From positions 1 to 64,000 of the forward strand of contig NZ_JAERUC010000153.1 in NCBI RefSeq assembly GCF_016745505.1: 64,000 nt of DNA, written 5' to 3'. This DNA is from Streptomyces silvae (lineage in GTDB: Bacteria; Actinomycetota; Actinomycetes; Streptomycetales; Streptomycetaceae). The notes beneath the pieces are model-generated. The model saw nothing but the letters and a program-made list of their open reading frames with translations. It had not been told where the DNA came from and searched no databases. A program made the translations under genes and the position numbers. Shown piece after piece: positions 43,399-51,994 of this stretch (within the stretch, counting starts at the first letter, position 1; each line of letters starts with the position of its first letter).

Positions 43399-45705
43399 GT
43401 GTCGCGAAAGGACCCCCCCGTGGCCCCCTCCCTGCCCTATCTCGACCCCGCGCTTCCCGTGGCGGAGCGGGTCGCCGATCTCCTGGGGCGCATGACGCTG
43501 CCCGAGAAGGTCGGCCAGATGCTCCAGCTGAACGCCAAGGAAGGGGTGCGGCACTTCGTCGAGGACCTGCACGTGGGGTCGATCCTGCACACCTCGCCCG
43601 AGCGGGTCCTGGAGGCCGCGGAGCTCACCGACCGGTCCCGGCTGCGCATCCCCCTGCTCGTCGCGGAGGACTGCATCCACGGGCACTCCTTCTGGGAGGG
43701 CGCCACGATCTACCCCACCCAGCTCGGCATGGCCGCGACCTGGGACGCGGAGCTGGTGGAGCGGATCGCGCGGGCCACGGCGGTGGAGGTCGCGGCGACC
43801 GGCGTGCACTGGACGTTCTCACCGGTCCTCTGCATCACCCGGGACCTGCGCTGGGGCAGGGTCAGCGAGACGTTCGGCGAGGACCCCCATCTGATCGGCG
43901 AGCTGGCGTCGGCGATGGTGCGCGGGTACCAGGGCGACGGCCTGTCCGACCCCACCGCGGTCCTGGCCTCGGCCAAGCACTTCGCGGGGTACTCCGAGAC
44001 GCAGGGCGGGCGGGACGCCAGCGAGGCGGACATCTCGCGGCGCAAGCTGCGGTCCTGGTTCCTGCCACCGTTCGAGCGGGTCGCCAAGGAGGGCTGCCGG
44101 ACGTTCATGCTGGGCTACCAGTCCATGGACGGCGTGCCGATCACGGTCAACGACTGGCTGCTCAACGACGTGCTGCGCGAGGAGTGGGGCTACACCGGGA
44201 CCCTGGTGACCGACTGGGACAACGTCGGCCGCATGGTGTGGGAGCAGAGGGTGTACGCCGACTACGCGCAGGCCGCCGCGGCGGCCGTCCGCGCCGGCAA
44301 CGACATGGTGATGGCGACCGAGGGGTTCTTCGAGGGCGCCCTGGAAGCGGTCGGCAACGGCACCCTGAGCGAGACCGACATCGACGCGGCCGTACGCCGC
44401 GTCCTGACGCTCAAGTTCGAGCTCGGCCTGTTCGAGGAGCCGCGCCGCCCCGACCCGGCCCGCCAGGCCGAGATCATCGGCAGCGACGCCCACGCCGTAC
44501 TGAATCTGGAGGCGGCCCGGCGCTCGCTGGTGCTGCTGACCAACGACGGCACGCTGCCGCTGGCCGGCGGTCTGACGGCGGGCGACGACGGGCGGGCCAC
44601 CGGGGCCGCCGGCCCCCGTACGGTCGCGGTGATCGGGCCGAACGCGGACGACGCGCAGACCCAGCTGGGTGACTGGGCGGGCTCGTCGGGCCAGGTGGAC
44701 TGGCTCCCGGACGGGCAGCCGCGCGCCATGATCCGTACCGTCCTCGACGGTTTCCGGGAGCACGCTCCCGCCGACTGGACGGTCTCGCACGCCCGGGGCG
44801 CCAGGATCCTCGATGTGGGCGCTGACCCGGAGGGGCAGTTCTTCCCCGACGGCCAGCCCCGCCCCGAGGTGGTCATCCCCGCCGAGCCCGACGCCGGCCT
44901 GATCGGTGAGGCGGTCGCCGCCGCCGAGGCCGCCGACTACGTCGTCGCCGTGGTCGGGGACCGCATCGAGCTGATCGGCGAGGGCAAATCCACGGCCACC
45001 CTGGAGCTCGTCGGGGACCAGGTCGCCCTGCTCGACGCGCTCGCCGCGACCGGCAAGCCGCTGGTCGTCGTGGTCATCAGCTCCAAGCCGCTGGTGCTGC
45101 CGCCGTCCGTCCTCGACGCGGCGGCGGTCGTGTACGCCTTCAACCCGGGCATGCAGGGCGGCCGCGCGGTGGCGGAGGTCCTGCTTGGCCTCGTCGAGCC
45201 CTCGGGCCGGCTGCCCGTCTCCTTCGCCCGGCACGCGGGCCAGCAGCCGACGTACTACAACCAGATCCGGGGCCAGCACGGCTCCCGGTACGCCGACCTC
45301 ACCCAGCGTCCGGCCTTCGTGTTCGGCGAGGGCCTGAGCTACACGACCGTGGCCTACTCCGGTCTGGAGGTGCTCACGGCGGACGTCGGCGAGAACGACA
45401 CGCTGCGGGCCCGGGTCACCGTCCGCAACACCGGCGCCCGGCCCGCCCTGGAGACGGTGCAGGTGTACGTCAGCGACACCGTGACGTCCGTGACCTGGGC
45501 GGAGAAGGAGCTGAAGACCTACCAGCAGGTGGAGCTCGCCCCGGGCGAGACGCGTGAGGTGCTGCTGGAACTGCCGGTCTCCGAGTGCACCCTCGTGGAC
45601 GCCGCGGGCCGGCGGGTCGTCGAGCCCGGAGCCTTCGAGCTGCTGGTCGGCCCGTCCTCGTCGGACGACGACCTCCTGCGCGCCGGCTTCACGGTCAAGG
45701 GCTGA
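43399..45705 (+). CDS. Cytoplasmic GH3 beta-glucosidase/beta-xylosidase-type enzyme
   Basis: A 768-aa GH3 protein without signal peptide. It has the N-domain with FSPVLCITRDLRWGRVSETFGEDPHL, KHFAGYSETQGGRDASEADIS and nucleophile Asp272 in LVTDWDNVGR; the C-domain with VLLTNDGTLPL and FAFNPGMQGGRAVAEVLLG-like segments; and a fibronectin type III-like domain at the end (FGEGLSYTTVAYSGLEV). GTG with GAAGGGG upstream. It would cleave imported oligosaccharides; glucoside or xyloside preference cannot be told. It is controlled by the divergent TetR gene. Confidence 0.92.
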   Translation: MSRKDPPVAPSLPYLDPALPVAERVADLLGRMTLPEKVGQMLQLNAKEGVRHFVEDLHVGSILHTSPERVLEAAELTDRSRLRIPLLVAEDCIHGHSFWEGATIYPTQLGMAATWDAELVERIARATAVEVAATGVHWTFSPVLCITRDLRWGRVSETFGEDPHLIGELASAMVRGYQGDGLSDPTAVLASAKHFAGYSETQGGRDASEADISRRKLRSWFLPPFERVAKEGCRTFMLGYQSMDGVPITVNDWLLNDVLREEWGYTGTLVTDWDNVGRMVWEQRVYADYAQAAAAAVRAGNDMVMATEGFFEGALEAVGNGTLSETDIDAAVRRVLTLKFELGLFEEPRRPDPARQAEIIGSDAHAVLNLEAARRSLVLLTNDGTLPLAGGLTAGDDGRATGAAGPRTVAVIGPNADDAQTQLGDWAGSSGQVDWLPDGQPRAMIRTVLDGFREHAPADWTVSHARGARILDVGADPEGQFFPDGQPRPEVVIPAEPDAGLIGEAVAAAEAADYVVAVVGDRIELIGEGKSTATLELVGDQVALLDALAATGKPLVVVVISSKPLVLPPSVLDAAAVVYAFNPGMQGGRAVAEVLLGLVEPSGRLPVSFARHAGQQPTYYNQIRGQHGSRYADLTQRPAFVFGEGLSYTTVAYSGLEVLTADVGENDTLRARVTVRNTGARPALETVQVYVSDTVTSVTWAEKELKTYQQVELAPGETREVLLELPVSECTLVDAAGRRVVEPGAFELLVGPSSSDDDLLRAGFTVKG

Positions 45706-45752
45706 GTCCGTGAAGGGCTGATCCGTGCGGGGCCGGGTCCGTGAAGGGCTGA
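45697..45752 (+). repeat. Repeats of the gene's last nine bases after the GH3 stop
   Basis: AAGGGCTGA, the final Lys-Gly-stop of the GH3 gene, recurs at 45713-45721 and 45744-45752. The larger unit GTCCGTGAAGGGCTGA is present twice (45706-45721 and 45737-45752). A similar pattern of repeated GGGCTGA follows the putB stop at 47529-47571. Confidence 0.8.
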
Positions 45753-45771
45753 GTCCCCCCGTACATGGAAA

Positions 45772-45810
45772 CCGCCTCCCGGCCGGCGGGGGGAGCCGGT
45801 CGGGAGGCGG
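45772..45810. terminator. Bidirectional hairpin terminator between GH3 and pruA
   Basis: Near-perfect 16-bp inverted repeat with arms CCGCCTCCCGGCCGGC and GCCGGTCGGGAGGCGG between convergent genes. Confidence 0.9.
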
Positions 45811-45851
45811 AGTGCGGGGCGGGGCGCCCGCTGCGGGCGCCCCGGAGGGCG

Positions 45852-47483
45852 TCAGCCCTGGTGGGGGTAGGTGTACTCGGTCGGCGGGACCAGCGTCTCC
45901 TTGATGGCGCGGGTCAGCGTCCAGCGCTGCAGGTTCTGCGGGGCGCCCGCCTTGTCGTTGGTGCCGGAGCCACGGCCGCCGCCGAAGGGCTGCTGGCCGA
46001 CGACGGCACCGGTCGACTTGTCGTTGATGTAGAAGTTGCCCGCGGCGTAGCGGAGCTTCTCCATCGTGTACGCGGCGGCCGCGCGGTCGTTGGAGATGAC
46101 CGCACCCGTCAGCGCGTAGTCGGAGACCGACTCCATCTGCTCCAGCATGGCGTCGTACTTCTCGTCCTCGTAGACGTGCACGGCGAGGATCGGGCCGAAG
46201 TACTCGGTGGTGAAGACCTCGTTGGCCGGGTCGTCGCAGACGATGACGGTCGGGCGGACGAAGTAGCCCACGGAGTCGTCGTACGTGCCGCCCGCGACGA
46301 TCGTGCACGTCGGGTCGGCGGCGGCGCGGTCGATCGCGGCCTTGTTCTTCGCGAACGAACGCGCGTCGATGACGGCGCCCATGAAGTGCGACAGGTCGGT
46401 GACGTCACCCATGGTGATGGAGTCGACCTCGGCCGCGAACTCCTCCTTGAAACCGGAGTTCCAGATGGAGGCCGGGATGTAGGCGCGGGAGGACGCGGAG
46501 CACTTCTGGCCCTGGTACTCGAAGGAGCCGCGGGTCAGCGCGGTCTTCAGCACGGCGCGGTCGGCGCTGGGGTGCGCGACGACGAAGTCCTTGCCGCCGG
46601 TCTCACCGACGAGCCGCGGGTAGGTGCGGTAGTTGGCGATGTTGTTGCCGACCGTCTTCCACAGGTGCTGGAAGGTGGGGGTCGAGCCGGTGAAGTGGAC
46701 ACCGGCCAGGTCGCGGTGGTTCAGCGCCACCTCGGAGACGGCGATGCCGTCACCGGTGACCAGGTTGATGACGCCCTTGGGCAGCCCGGCCTCCTCCAGG
46801 AGCTGCATGAGCAGCACGGCGGCGTGGGTCTGCGTCGGGGACGGCTTCCACACCACGACGTTGCCCATGAGCGCGGGCGCGGTGGGCAGGTTCGCCGCGA
46901 TGGCCGAGAAGTTGAACGGCGTGATCGCGTAGACGAAGCCCTCCAGCGGGCGGTGGTCCATGCGGTTCCACACGCCGGGGGAGTTCGCCGGGGGCTGCTC
47001 GGCGAGGATCTGGCGCGCGTAGTGCACGTTGAAGCGCCAGAAGTCGACGAGCTCGCAGGGACAGTCGATCTCGGCCTGCTGGGCGGTCTTGCCCTGGCCG
47101 AGCATCGTGGAGGCGGCCAGCGTCTCGCGCCAGGGGCCGGACAGCAGCTCGGCGGCGCGCAGGATGATGGCCGCGCGGTCGTCGAAGGACATGGCGCGCC
47201 AGGCCGGAGCGGCGGCGAGGGCCGCGTCGACGGCGTCCTGGGCGTCCTGCTCGGTGGCACCGGCGAAGGTGCCGATGACGGCCTTGTGGTTGTGCGGCTG
47301 CACGACGTCGACGCGCTCGCCGCCGCCCATGCGCTTCTCGCCGCCGATGGTCATCGGCAGGTCGATCGGGTTCTCGCCGAGCTCCTTGAGCTTCGCCTCC
47401 AGGCGGGCTCGCTCGGCGGTGCCGGGGGCGTAGGAGTGGACCGGCTCGTTGACCGGCGCGGGGACCTGGGTGACAGCGTCCAT
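45852..47483 (-). CDS. pruA: L-glutamate gamma-semialdehyde (delta-1-pyrroline-5-carboxylate) dehydrogenase
   Basis: A 543-aa aldehyde dehydrogenase of the P5CDH group 1 type. It carries out the second step of proline breakdown, oxidising glutamate semialdehyde to glutamate with NAD. Key pieces are ITPFNFSAIAANLPTAPALMGN, the general base Glu in VGETGGKD, the catalytic Cys in GQKCSASSRAY, and the C-terminal substrate loop QQPFGGGRGSGTNDKAG. It follows putB on the same strand by 81 bp and is probably co-transcribed. Confidence 0.96.
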   Translation of the reverse strand: MDAVTQVPAPVNEPVHSYAPGTAERARLEAKLKELGENPIDLPMTIGGEKRMGGGERVDVVQPHNHKAVIGTFAGATEQDAQDAVDAALAAAPAWRAMSFDDRAAIILRAAELLSGPWRETLAASTMLGQGKTAQQAEIDCPCELVDFWRFNVHYARQILAEQPPANSPGVWNRMDHRPLEGFVYAITPFNFSAIAANLPTAPALMGNVVVWKPSPTQTHAAVLLMQLLEEAGLPKGVINLVTGDGIAVSEVALNHRDLAGVHFTGSTPTFQHLWKTVGNNIANYRTYPRLVGETGGKDFVVAHPSADRAVLKTALTRGSFEYQGQKCSASSRAYIPASIWNSGFKEEFAAEVDSITMGDVTDLSHFMGAVIDARSFAKNKAAIDRAAADPTCTIVAGGTYDDSVGYFVRPTVIVCDDPANEVFTTEYFGPILAVHVYEDEKYDAMLEQMESVSDYALTGAVISNDRAAAAYTMEKLRYAAGNFYINDKSTGAVVGQQPFGGGRGSGTNDKAGAPQNLQRWTLTRAIKETLVPPTEYTYPHQG

Positions 47484-47564
47484 GAGTGCCTTGTCTCCTT
47501 GGTTGAGGTGGGTGGTCGGCCGGGCAGGTCAGCCCTGGTTCAGCCCTTGGTTCAGCCCGTCGGC

Positions 47565-48545
47565 TCAGCCCTTGGTGAGGACGGAGCGGCCGAAGAACAG
47601 CAGGTTGGCCGGCTTCTCCGCGAGGCGGCGCATGAAGTATCCGTACCAGTCGGTGCCGTACGCCGTGTAGACGCGCATCCGGTGGCCCTCGGCCGCGAGC
47701 CGGACGTGCTCCTCGCTGCGGATGCCGTACAGCATCTGGAACTCGTACTCGTCCAGTTTGCGCCCGGCCTGGCGTGCGAGCTCCTGGCCGATGGCGATGA
47801 GACGGGGGTCGTGGGAGCCGATCATCGGGTAGCCCTCGCCCAGCATCAGCGTCTTCAGGATGCGGACGTACGCCTTGTCGATCTCCGGCTTGCTCTGGTA
47901 CGCGACGGAGGCGGGCTCCTTGTAGGCGCCCTTCACCAGGCGGACCCGGCTGCCCGCGGCGGCGAGGCGGCGGGCGTCGGCCTCGGTGCGGAACAGGTAG
48001 GACTGGATCACGCAGCCGGTCTGCGGGAAGTCCTTCCGCAGCTCCTCGTGGATCGCGAACATCGAGTCGAGGGTGGTGTGGTCCTCGGCGTCCAGCGTGA
48101 CCGTGGTGCCGATCGCGGCGGCGGCCTCGACGACGGGGCGGACGTTGGCGAGGGCGAGCTCGTGGCCGCCCGGGAATTCGGGGGCGGGCCCGGAGGGCTC
48201 TCCGTTGAGGGCGGTGGTGGGCGACGGGAGGGACTGGCCGAACATCGACAGCTTGACGGACATCTCGGCACGGGCGCCGAGGCCGAGCTCCTTCAGGCGG
48301 CCGATCAGCTCCAGGTAGGCGTCGCGCGCGGCGGCGGCCTGCTCCGGGGTGGTGATGTCCTCGCCCACGACGTCGAGGGTGACCTCCAGGCCCTTGGCGG
48401 CCGCGTCCTGGATGACGGGGACGACCTGGTCGACGCTCTCGCCGGCGATGAAGCGGTCGACGACCTGCTTGGTGCCGGGCGCGGCCGAGATGAAACGACG
48501 CATCTTGTCGCTGCGTGACGCGGCGAGAATCACGGGACCCAGCAC
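47565..48545 (-). CDS. putB: Proline dehydrogenase
   Basis: A 326-aa monofunctional FAD-dependent proline dehydrogenase, first step of proline breakdown, feeding electrons to quinone. The barrel motifs include VTLDVVGEDITT, RAEMSVKLSMFGQ, VRLVKGAYKEP (FAD), EFQMLYGIRSE and the substrate helix WYGYFMRRLAEKPAN. GTG 48545 with GGAGG six bases upstream is the start. It makes an operon with pruA, whereas Gram-negative bacteria fuse both as PutA. The PucR-type gene reads divergently, with a palindrome between. Confidence 0.95.
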   Translation of the reverse strand: MLGPVILAASRSDKMRRFISAAPGTKQVVDRFIAGESVDQVVPVIQDAAAKGLEVTLDVVGEDITTPEQAAAARDAYLELIGRLKELGLGARAEMSVKLSMFGQSLPSPTTALNGEPSGPAPEFPGGHELALANVRPVVEAAAAIGTTVTLDAEDHTTLDSMFAIHEELRKDFPQTGCVIQSYLFRTEADARRLAAAGSRVRLVKGAYKEPASVAYQSKPEIDKAYVRILKTLMLGEGYPMIGSHDPRLIAIGQELARQAGRKLDEYEFQMLYGIRSEEHVRLAAEGHRMRVYTAYGTDWYGYFMRRLAEKPANLLFFGRSVLTKG

Positions 48546-48686
48546 GGGGCACCTCCACGGAGTACGAACGAGGCCGGACCGGTACGGATGTGAACGGACC
48601 GGGATGGCACGGAGAACCACTGTGAAATCTAGGGACCCGGGTACCCGCCTGCCATCGACAGCTGTCACGCATCCGTGTACTGGATC

Positions 48687-48702
48687 TCAGACATATGTCT
48701 GA
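48687..48702. promoter_or_regulatory. Perfect palindrome TCAGACATATGTCTGA between putB and the PucR-type gene
   Basis: A 16-bp perfect palindrome, AT-rich for this genome, 21 bp before the regulator's GTG and about 140 bp before putB. It is a natural binding site for the regulator. Confidence 0.75.
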
Positions 48703-48722
48703 AGGGGTGCGAGAATGGCGGG

Positions 48723-49865
48723 GTGAAGGGCGATTACCAGGAGCTGGTCGACGAGATCTCCGCGCTGCTCAGCGCCCCCGCGACCCTGGAGAACCGCGAT
48801 TTCGGCCTGGTCGCCTTCGGGGCGCACGACAGCGACGACGACACCGCCATGGACCCCGTCCGTACGCGCTCGATCCTGACCCGGCGCTCCACACCCGCCG
48901 TCCGCGCCTGGTTCGAGGGCTTCGGCATCACCCGTGCGACGGGCCCGGTCCGCATCCCGGCCGCCCCGGAGGCCGGGGTGTTCCGGGACCGCATCTGCCT
49001 TCCGGTACGCCATCGGGGTGTCGTCCTGGGCTACGTATGGCTGCTGGACGCGGACCCGGGGCCGACCGACGGGCAGCTGGCCGCGGCCATGGACGTGGCG
49101 GCCAGGATCGGCGCGCTGCTCGCCGACGAGGAGCGGGCGGGCGCGGACCTGTCGCGGGAGTTCGGCGCGGTGCTCGTCGCGGGGCGCGGCTGGCAGCGCG
49201 ACATGGCGGTGGCCGCGCTGCACGACGCCCTGGGAGCCGACGCGGACGGGCTGCACACGGTGGTGTGCGTGACCCCGTGGCCGGGCGAGCCCCCCTCCGT
49301 GCGTACGGTGCCGTCGGCGGCGGCCCTCGCCACGGTGTCCCGGCCCGGGGGCCAGGCCCTGGCCGCCCTGGTCCGGCTGCGCTCCGCCGAGGCGCTCGAC
49401 CCGGCGACGACGGCCGCGGAGCGGCTGCGCACCGCCGCCGGGCCCCCCGCGACCGGTGGCCTCGCGACCGCCCGCCGGGGTCTGACGGAGCTGGCCGACT
49501 CCTGGCACGAGGCGCTGTCCGCCGCGCGCGCCGCCTCGGCGGAGTCCCGCTTCGGCCCGGTCGCCGACTGGTCGGCCATCGGCCCGTACCGCATCCTGGC
49601 CGCGCTCCCCCGCACCTCGGACCCGGCTGCTCCGGACCCGGCGGTGCGCCCGCTGCTGGCGCCGTCCCACTCCGAACTGGCCCGCACCGCCGAGGTGTTC
49701 CTGGACTGCGCGGGCCAGGCGAGCCGGACGGCCACGGAGCTGGGCATCCACCGCCAGACGCTCTACTACCGGCTCGCCCGGGTCCAGCAGCTCACCGGCC
49801 TCGACCTGAACGACGGTGAGGACCGGCTGCTGCTGCACATGGCGCTGAAGCAGGCGCGGCTCTGA
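48723..49865 (+). CDS. PucR-family transcriptional regulator, probable proline catabolism activator
   Basis: A 380-aa regulator. It has an N-terminal sensory stretch ([32 protein letters not shown]/PucR-like), a central GGDEF-like CdaR region, and a C-terminal PucR helix-turn-helix ([42 protein letters not shown]). Proteins of this type usually activate neighbouring catabolic genes in response to the substrate; here that is putB-pruA. GTG 48723 is the first in-frame start after the palindrome. It converges on the aldo/keto reductase gene with a 21-bp gap. Confidence 0.9.
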   Translation: MKGDYQELVDEISALLSAPATLENRDFGLVAFGAHDSDDDTAMDPVRTRSILTRRSTPAVRAWFEGFGITRATGPVRIPAAPEAGVFRDRICLPVRHRGVVLGYVWLLDADPGPTDGQLAAAMDVAARIGALLADEERAGADLSREFGAVLVAGRGWQRDMAVAALHDALGADADGLHTVVCVTPWPGEPPSVRTVPSAAALATVSRPGGQALAALVRLRSAEALDPATTAAERLRTAAGPPATGGLATARRGLTELADSWHEALSAARAASAESRFGPVADWSAIGPYRILAALPRTSDPAAPDPAVRPLLAPSHSELARTAEVFLDCAGQASRTATELGIHRQTLYYRLARVQQLTGLDLNDGEDRLLLHMALKQARL

Positions 49866-49886
49866 CGTCGGAGCGACGCGTACGGA

Positions 49887-50945
49887 TCAACGGCGGGTCT
49901 CGATCTTCATGTCGCCCCGGGTCACCCTGCGCATCGCGTCACCCGCGAGCAGGTCGTGCGGGAAACCGAGCTGGATCGCGCTCGCCCGGTCGAGGCGGTC
50001 CAGCTGGGCCGCGGTGAAGCCGACCTCCAGGGCGCCCAGGTTGTCCTCCAGCTGCGCCGGGGTCCGGGCGCCGATGACCGGTGCCGTCACGCCCGGGTTC
50101 TGCAGGGTCCAGGCCAGCCCGACCTGGGCCGGTGTGCGGCCCAGCTCCGCCGCGACCTCCTTCACGACGTCCGCGATGTCGAAGTTGCGCTCGGTGAGGG
50201 CGCCGGTGGCGACGGTGACGCTCTTGCGGGTGCTGTCGCCGACGCCGGACGCGGTCAGGTCGCCACGGCGGTACTTGCCGGTGAGCACCCCGCCGGCCAG
50301 CGGTGAGAAGGGGACGACCCCCAGCCCCATCTCGCGGGCCATGGGGATCAGGTCGCGCTCCCCCGTGCGCTCGGTCAGGTTGTACTCGATCTGCAGCGCG
50401 ACCAGCGGCGACCAGCCGCGCAGGTCCGCGATCGTCTGCATGCGCGACACCTGCCAGGCCGGGGTGTTGCAGATCGCCACGTAGAGGACCTTGCCCTGCC
50501 GGACCAGATCGTCCATGCCCCGCAGGATCTCCTCGACCGGCGTCGTGGGGTCCCACACGTGCAGATAGAGCAGATCGATGTAGTCCGTGTTCAGCTGGCG
50601 CAGGCTGGCCTCCACCGAGGCGAACAGGCTCTTGCGCTGAGGGCCCCCGGAATTGGGATCGCCGGCCCGGCGCAGCGTCGTGTACTTCGTCGCCAGTACG
50701 AGGCTCTCGCGGTTCTCGCGGGTGAATTCACCCAGCAGGCGCTCGGAGCTGCCGTCGGTGTAGGTGCTGGCGGTGTCGATGAAGTTGCCGCCCCGCTCGA
50801 CGTAGAGGTCGAACAGCTTGCGCGCCTCGTCCTGCTCGGCGCCCCAGCCCCACTCGGTGCCGAAGGTGGCCGCGCCCAGAGCCAGCGGTGAGACCCGCAG
50901 CCCGGAGCGGCCCAGCAGCCGGTAGGTGTCAAGGGTGAGCGACAT
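49887..50945 (-). CDS. Aldo/keto reductase
   Basis: A 352-aa NADPH-dependent (beta/alpha)8 oxidoreductase of the YajO/Kv-beta-like group. The catalytic tetrad is visible as Asp in FIDTASTYTDG, Tyr in the same loop, Lys in VLATKYT and His in LLYLHVWDP. NADP binding is in FSPLAGGVLTGKY and VIGARTPAQLEDNLGALE. The substrate is unknown. Divergent from an XRE regulator, an arrangement common for such reductases in Streptomyces. Confidence 0.92.
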   Translation of the reverse strand: MSLTLDTYRLLGRSGLRVSPLALGAATFGTEWGWGAEQDEARKLFDLYVERGGNFIDTASTYTDGSSERLLGEFTRENRESLVLATKYTTLRRAGDPNSGGPQRKSLFASVEASLRQLNTDYIDLLYLHVWDPTTPVEEILRGMDDLVRQGKVLYVAICNTPAWQVSRMQTIADLRGWSPLVALQIEYNLTERTGERDLIPMAREMGLGVVPFSPLAGGVLTGKYRRGDLTASGVGDSTRKSVTVATGALTERNFDIADVVKEVAAELGRTPAQVGLAWTLQNPGVTAPVIGARTPAQLEDNLGALEVGFTAAQLDRLDRASAIQLGFPHDLLAGDAMRRVTRGDMKIETRR

Positions 50946-51014
50946 GGTGGCCTCCTGTGTGTGATCCGTGGTTCCGACAGGAGTCTGTGACCGCCGCGGG
51001 CCGGGGATAAGGGA

Positions 51015-51040
51015 AGGAACTTCCTGGGAACAGCGTTCCT
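51015..51040. promoter_or_regulatory. Double inverted repeat between aldo/keto reductase and XRE regulator
   Basis: AGGAAcTTCCT (51015-51025) is directly followed by GGGAACagcGTTCCT (51026-51040), two abutting small palindromes 22 bp before the regulator's ATG, in the divergent promoter region. Confidence 0.6.
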
Positions 51041-51061
51041 ACCCTGGCTGTTGAACCGCAC

Positions 51062-51895
51062 ATGACGAGCCGCACCGTGGACACGACGCAGGAGCTGGCC
51101 GCGTTTCTGCGGACCCGTCGAGAACGCCTGGACCCGCGTGATTTCGGTCTGCCGACGCGCCGGCAGGCCCGGCGGACCCCTGGACTCCGGCGTGAGGAGG
51201 TCGCCGAACTGGCCGGGGTCAGCATCGACTACGTCGTACGGCTGGAACAGGGCCGTGGGCTGCGGCCGTCGGCGAACGTGGTGGAGGCGCTGGCCCGGGC
51301 GCTGCGCCTGGTCCCCGACGAACGCGTCTACCTCTTCAACCTGGCCGGCCGGCGCCCCCCGGAGCCCGGCCGGCCCGCCACCGCTGCGGCACCGCCGCTG
51401 GCCGGGCTGGTCGCCGACCTGTCACCCCTGCCGGCCATGCTGATGAACCACCGTTACGACATCCTGGCCTGGAACAGCGAGATGGCAAGGCTCCTGCTGG
51501 ATTTCGACACGCTGCCGCCCGTGCAGCGCAATTCGATGTGGCTGTGCCTGGCCCATCCGAAGACGCGTGCGTTCTATCCCGACCGTGAACGCGTCGTACG
51601 GGAGGGAATCGCCCACCTGCGCGCCGCCTGGGCCGCGCATCCGGAGGATCAGGCGCTGATCGACCTCATCGCCGAGTTCACCGGTCGTGACGAGGAATTC
51701 GCGAGGCTGTGGGCCCAGGGGGACGTCAAGGCGAAGAACCGCGGGGAGAAACTGATGCGGCATCCCGAAGCCGGTGACATCTCCTTGCTCTTCGAGGTGC
51801 TCATGCCGCTCCAGGACCCGGACCAGCTCCTGGTGATCCACCGCCCCGCGGACGACGACAGCCGGTCGGCGTTGGACCGGCTGTTCGCCCGGTGA
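51062..51895 (+). CDS. XRE-family regulator with MmyB-like ligand-binding domain
   Basis: A 277-aa regulator. The N-terminal HTH has the actinomycete hallmark RRERLDPRDFGLP...RRTPGLRREEVAELAGVSIDYVVRLEQGRG. The C-terminal MmyB-like (PAS-fold, fatty-acid-binding) domain has LMNHRYDILAWNSEMARLL, NSMWLCLAHPKTRAFYPD and ARLWAQGDVKAKNRGEKLMRHPEAG. It probably represses the divergent aldo/keto reductase gene. ATG lacks a strong ribosome binding site, so the transcript may be leaderless. Confidence 0.92.
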   Translation: MTSRTVDTTQELAAFLRTRRERLDPRDFGLPTRRQARRTPGLRREEVAELAGVSIDYVVRLEQGRGLRPSANVVEALARALRLVPDERVYLFNLAGRRPPEPGRPATAAAPPLAGLVADLSPLPAMLMNHRYDILAWNSEMARLLLDFDTLPPVQRNSMWLCLAHPKTRAFYPDRERVVREGIAHLRAAWAAHPEDQALIDLIAEFTGRDEEFARLWAQGDVKAKNRGEKLMRHPEAGDISLLFEVLMPLQDPDQLLVIHRPADDDSRSALDRLFAR

Positions 51896-51929
51896 CGGCC
51901 GGGGCGCCGGACCGGCCCCGCGTGCACGT

Positions 51930-51979
51930 ACGACCGCGCCCGGCGGACAGAGCGCAGTCCGTCCGCCGGGCGCGATCGT
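51930..51979. terminator. Bidirectional hairpin terminator between XRE gene and serA
   Basis: Inverted repeat with 19-bp arms ACGACCGCGCCCGGCGGAC and GTCCGCCGGGCGCGATCGT (one mismatch) between convergent genes. Confidence 0.88.
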
Positions 51980-51994
51980 AAGGGGGAGGACCGG

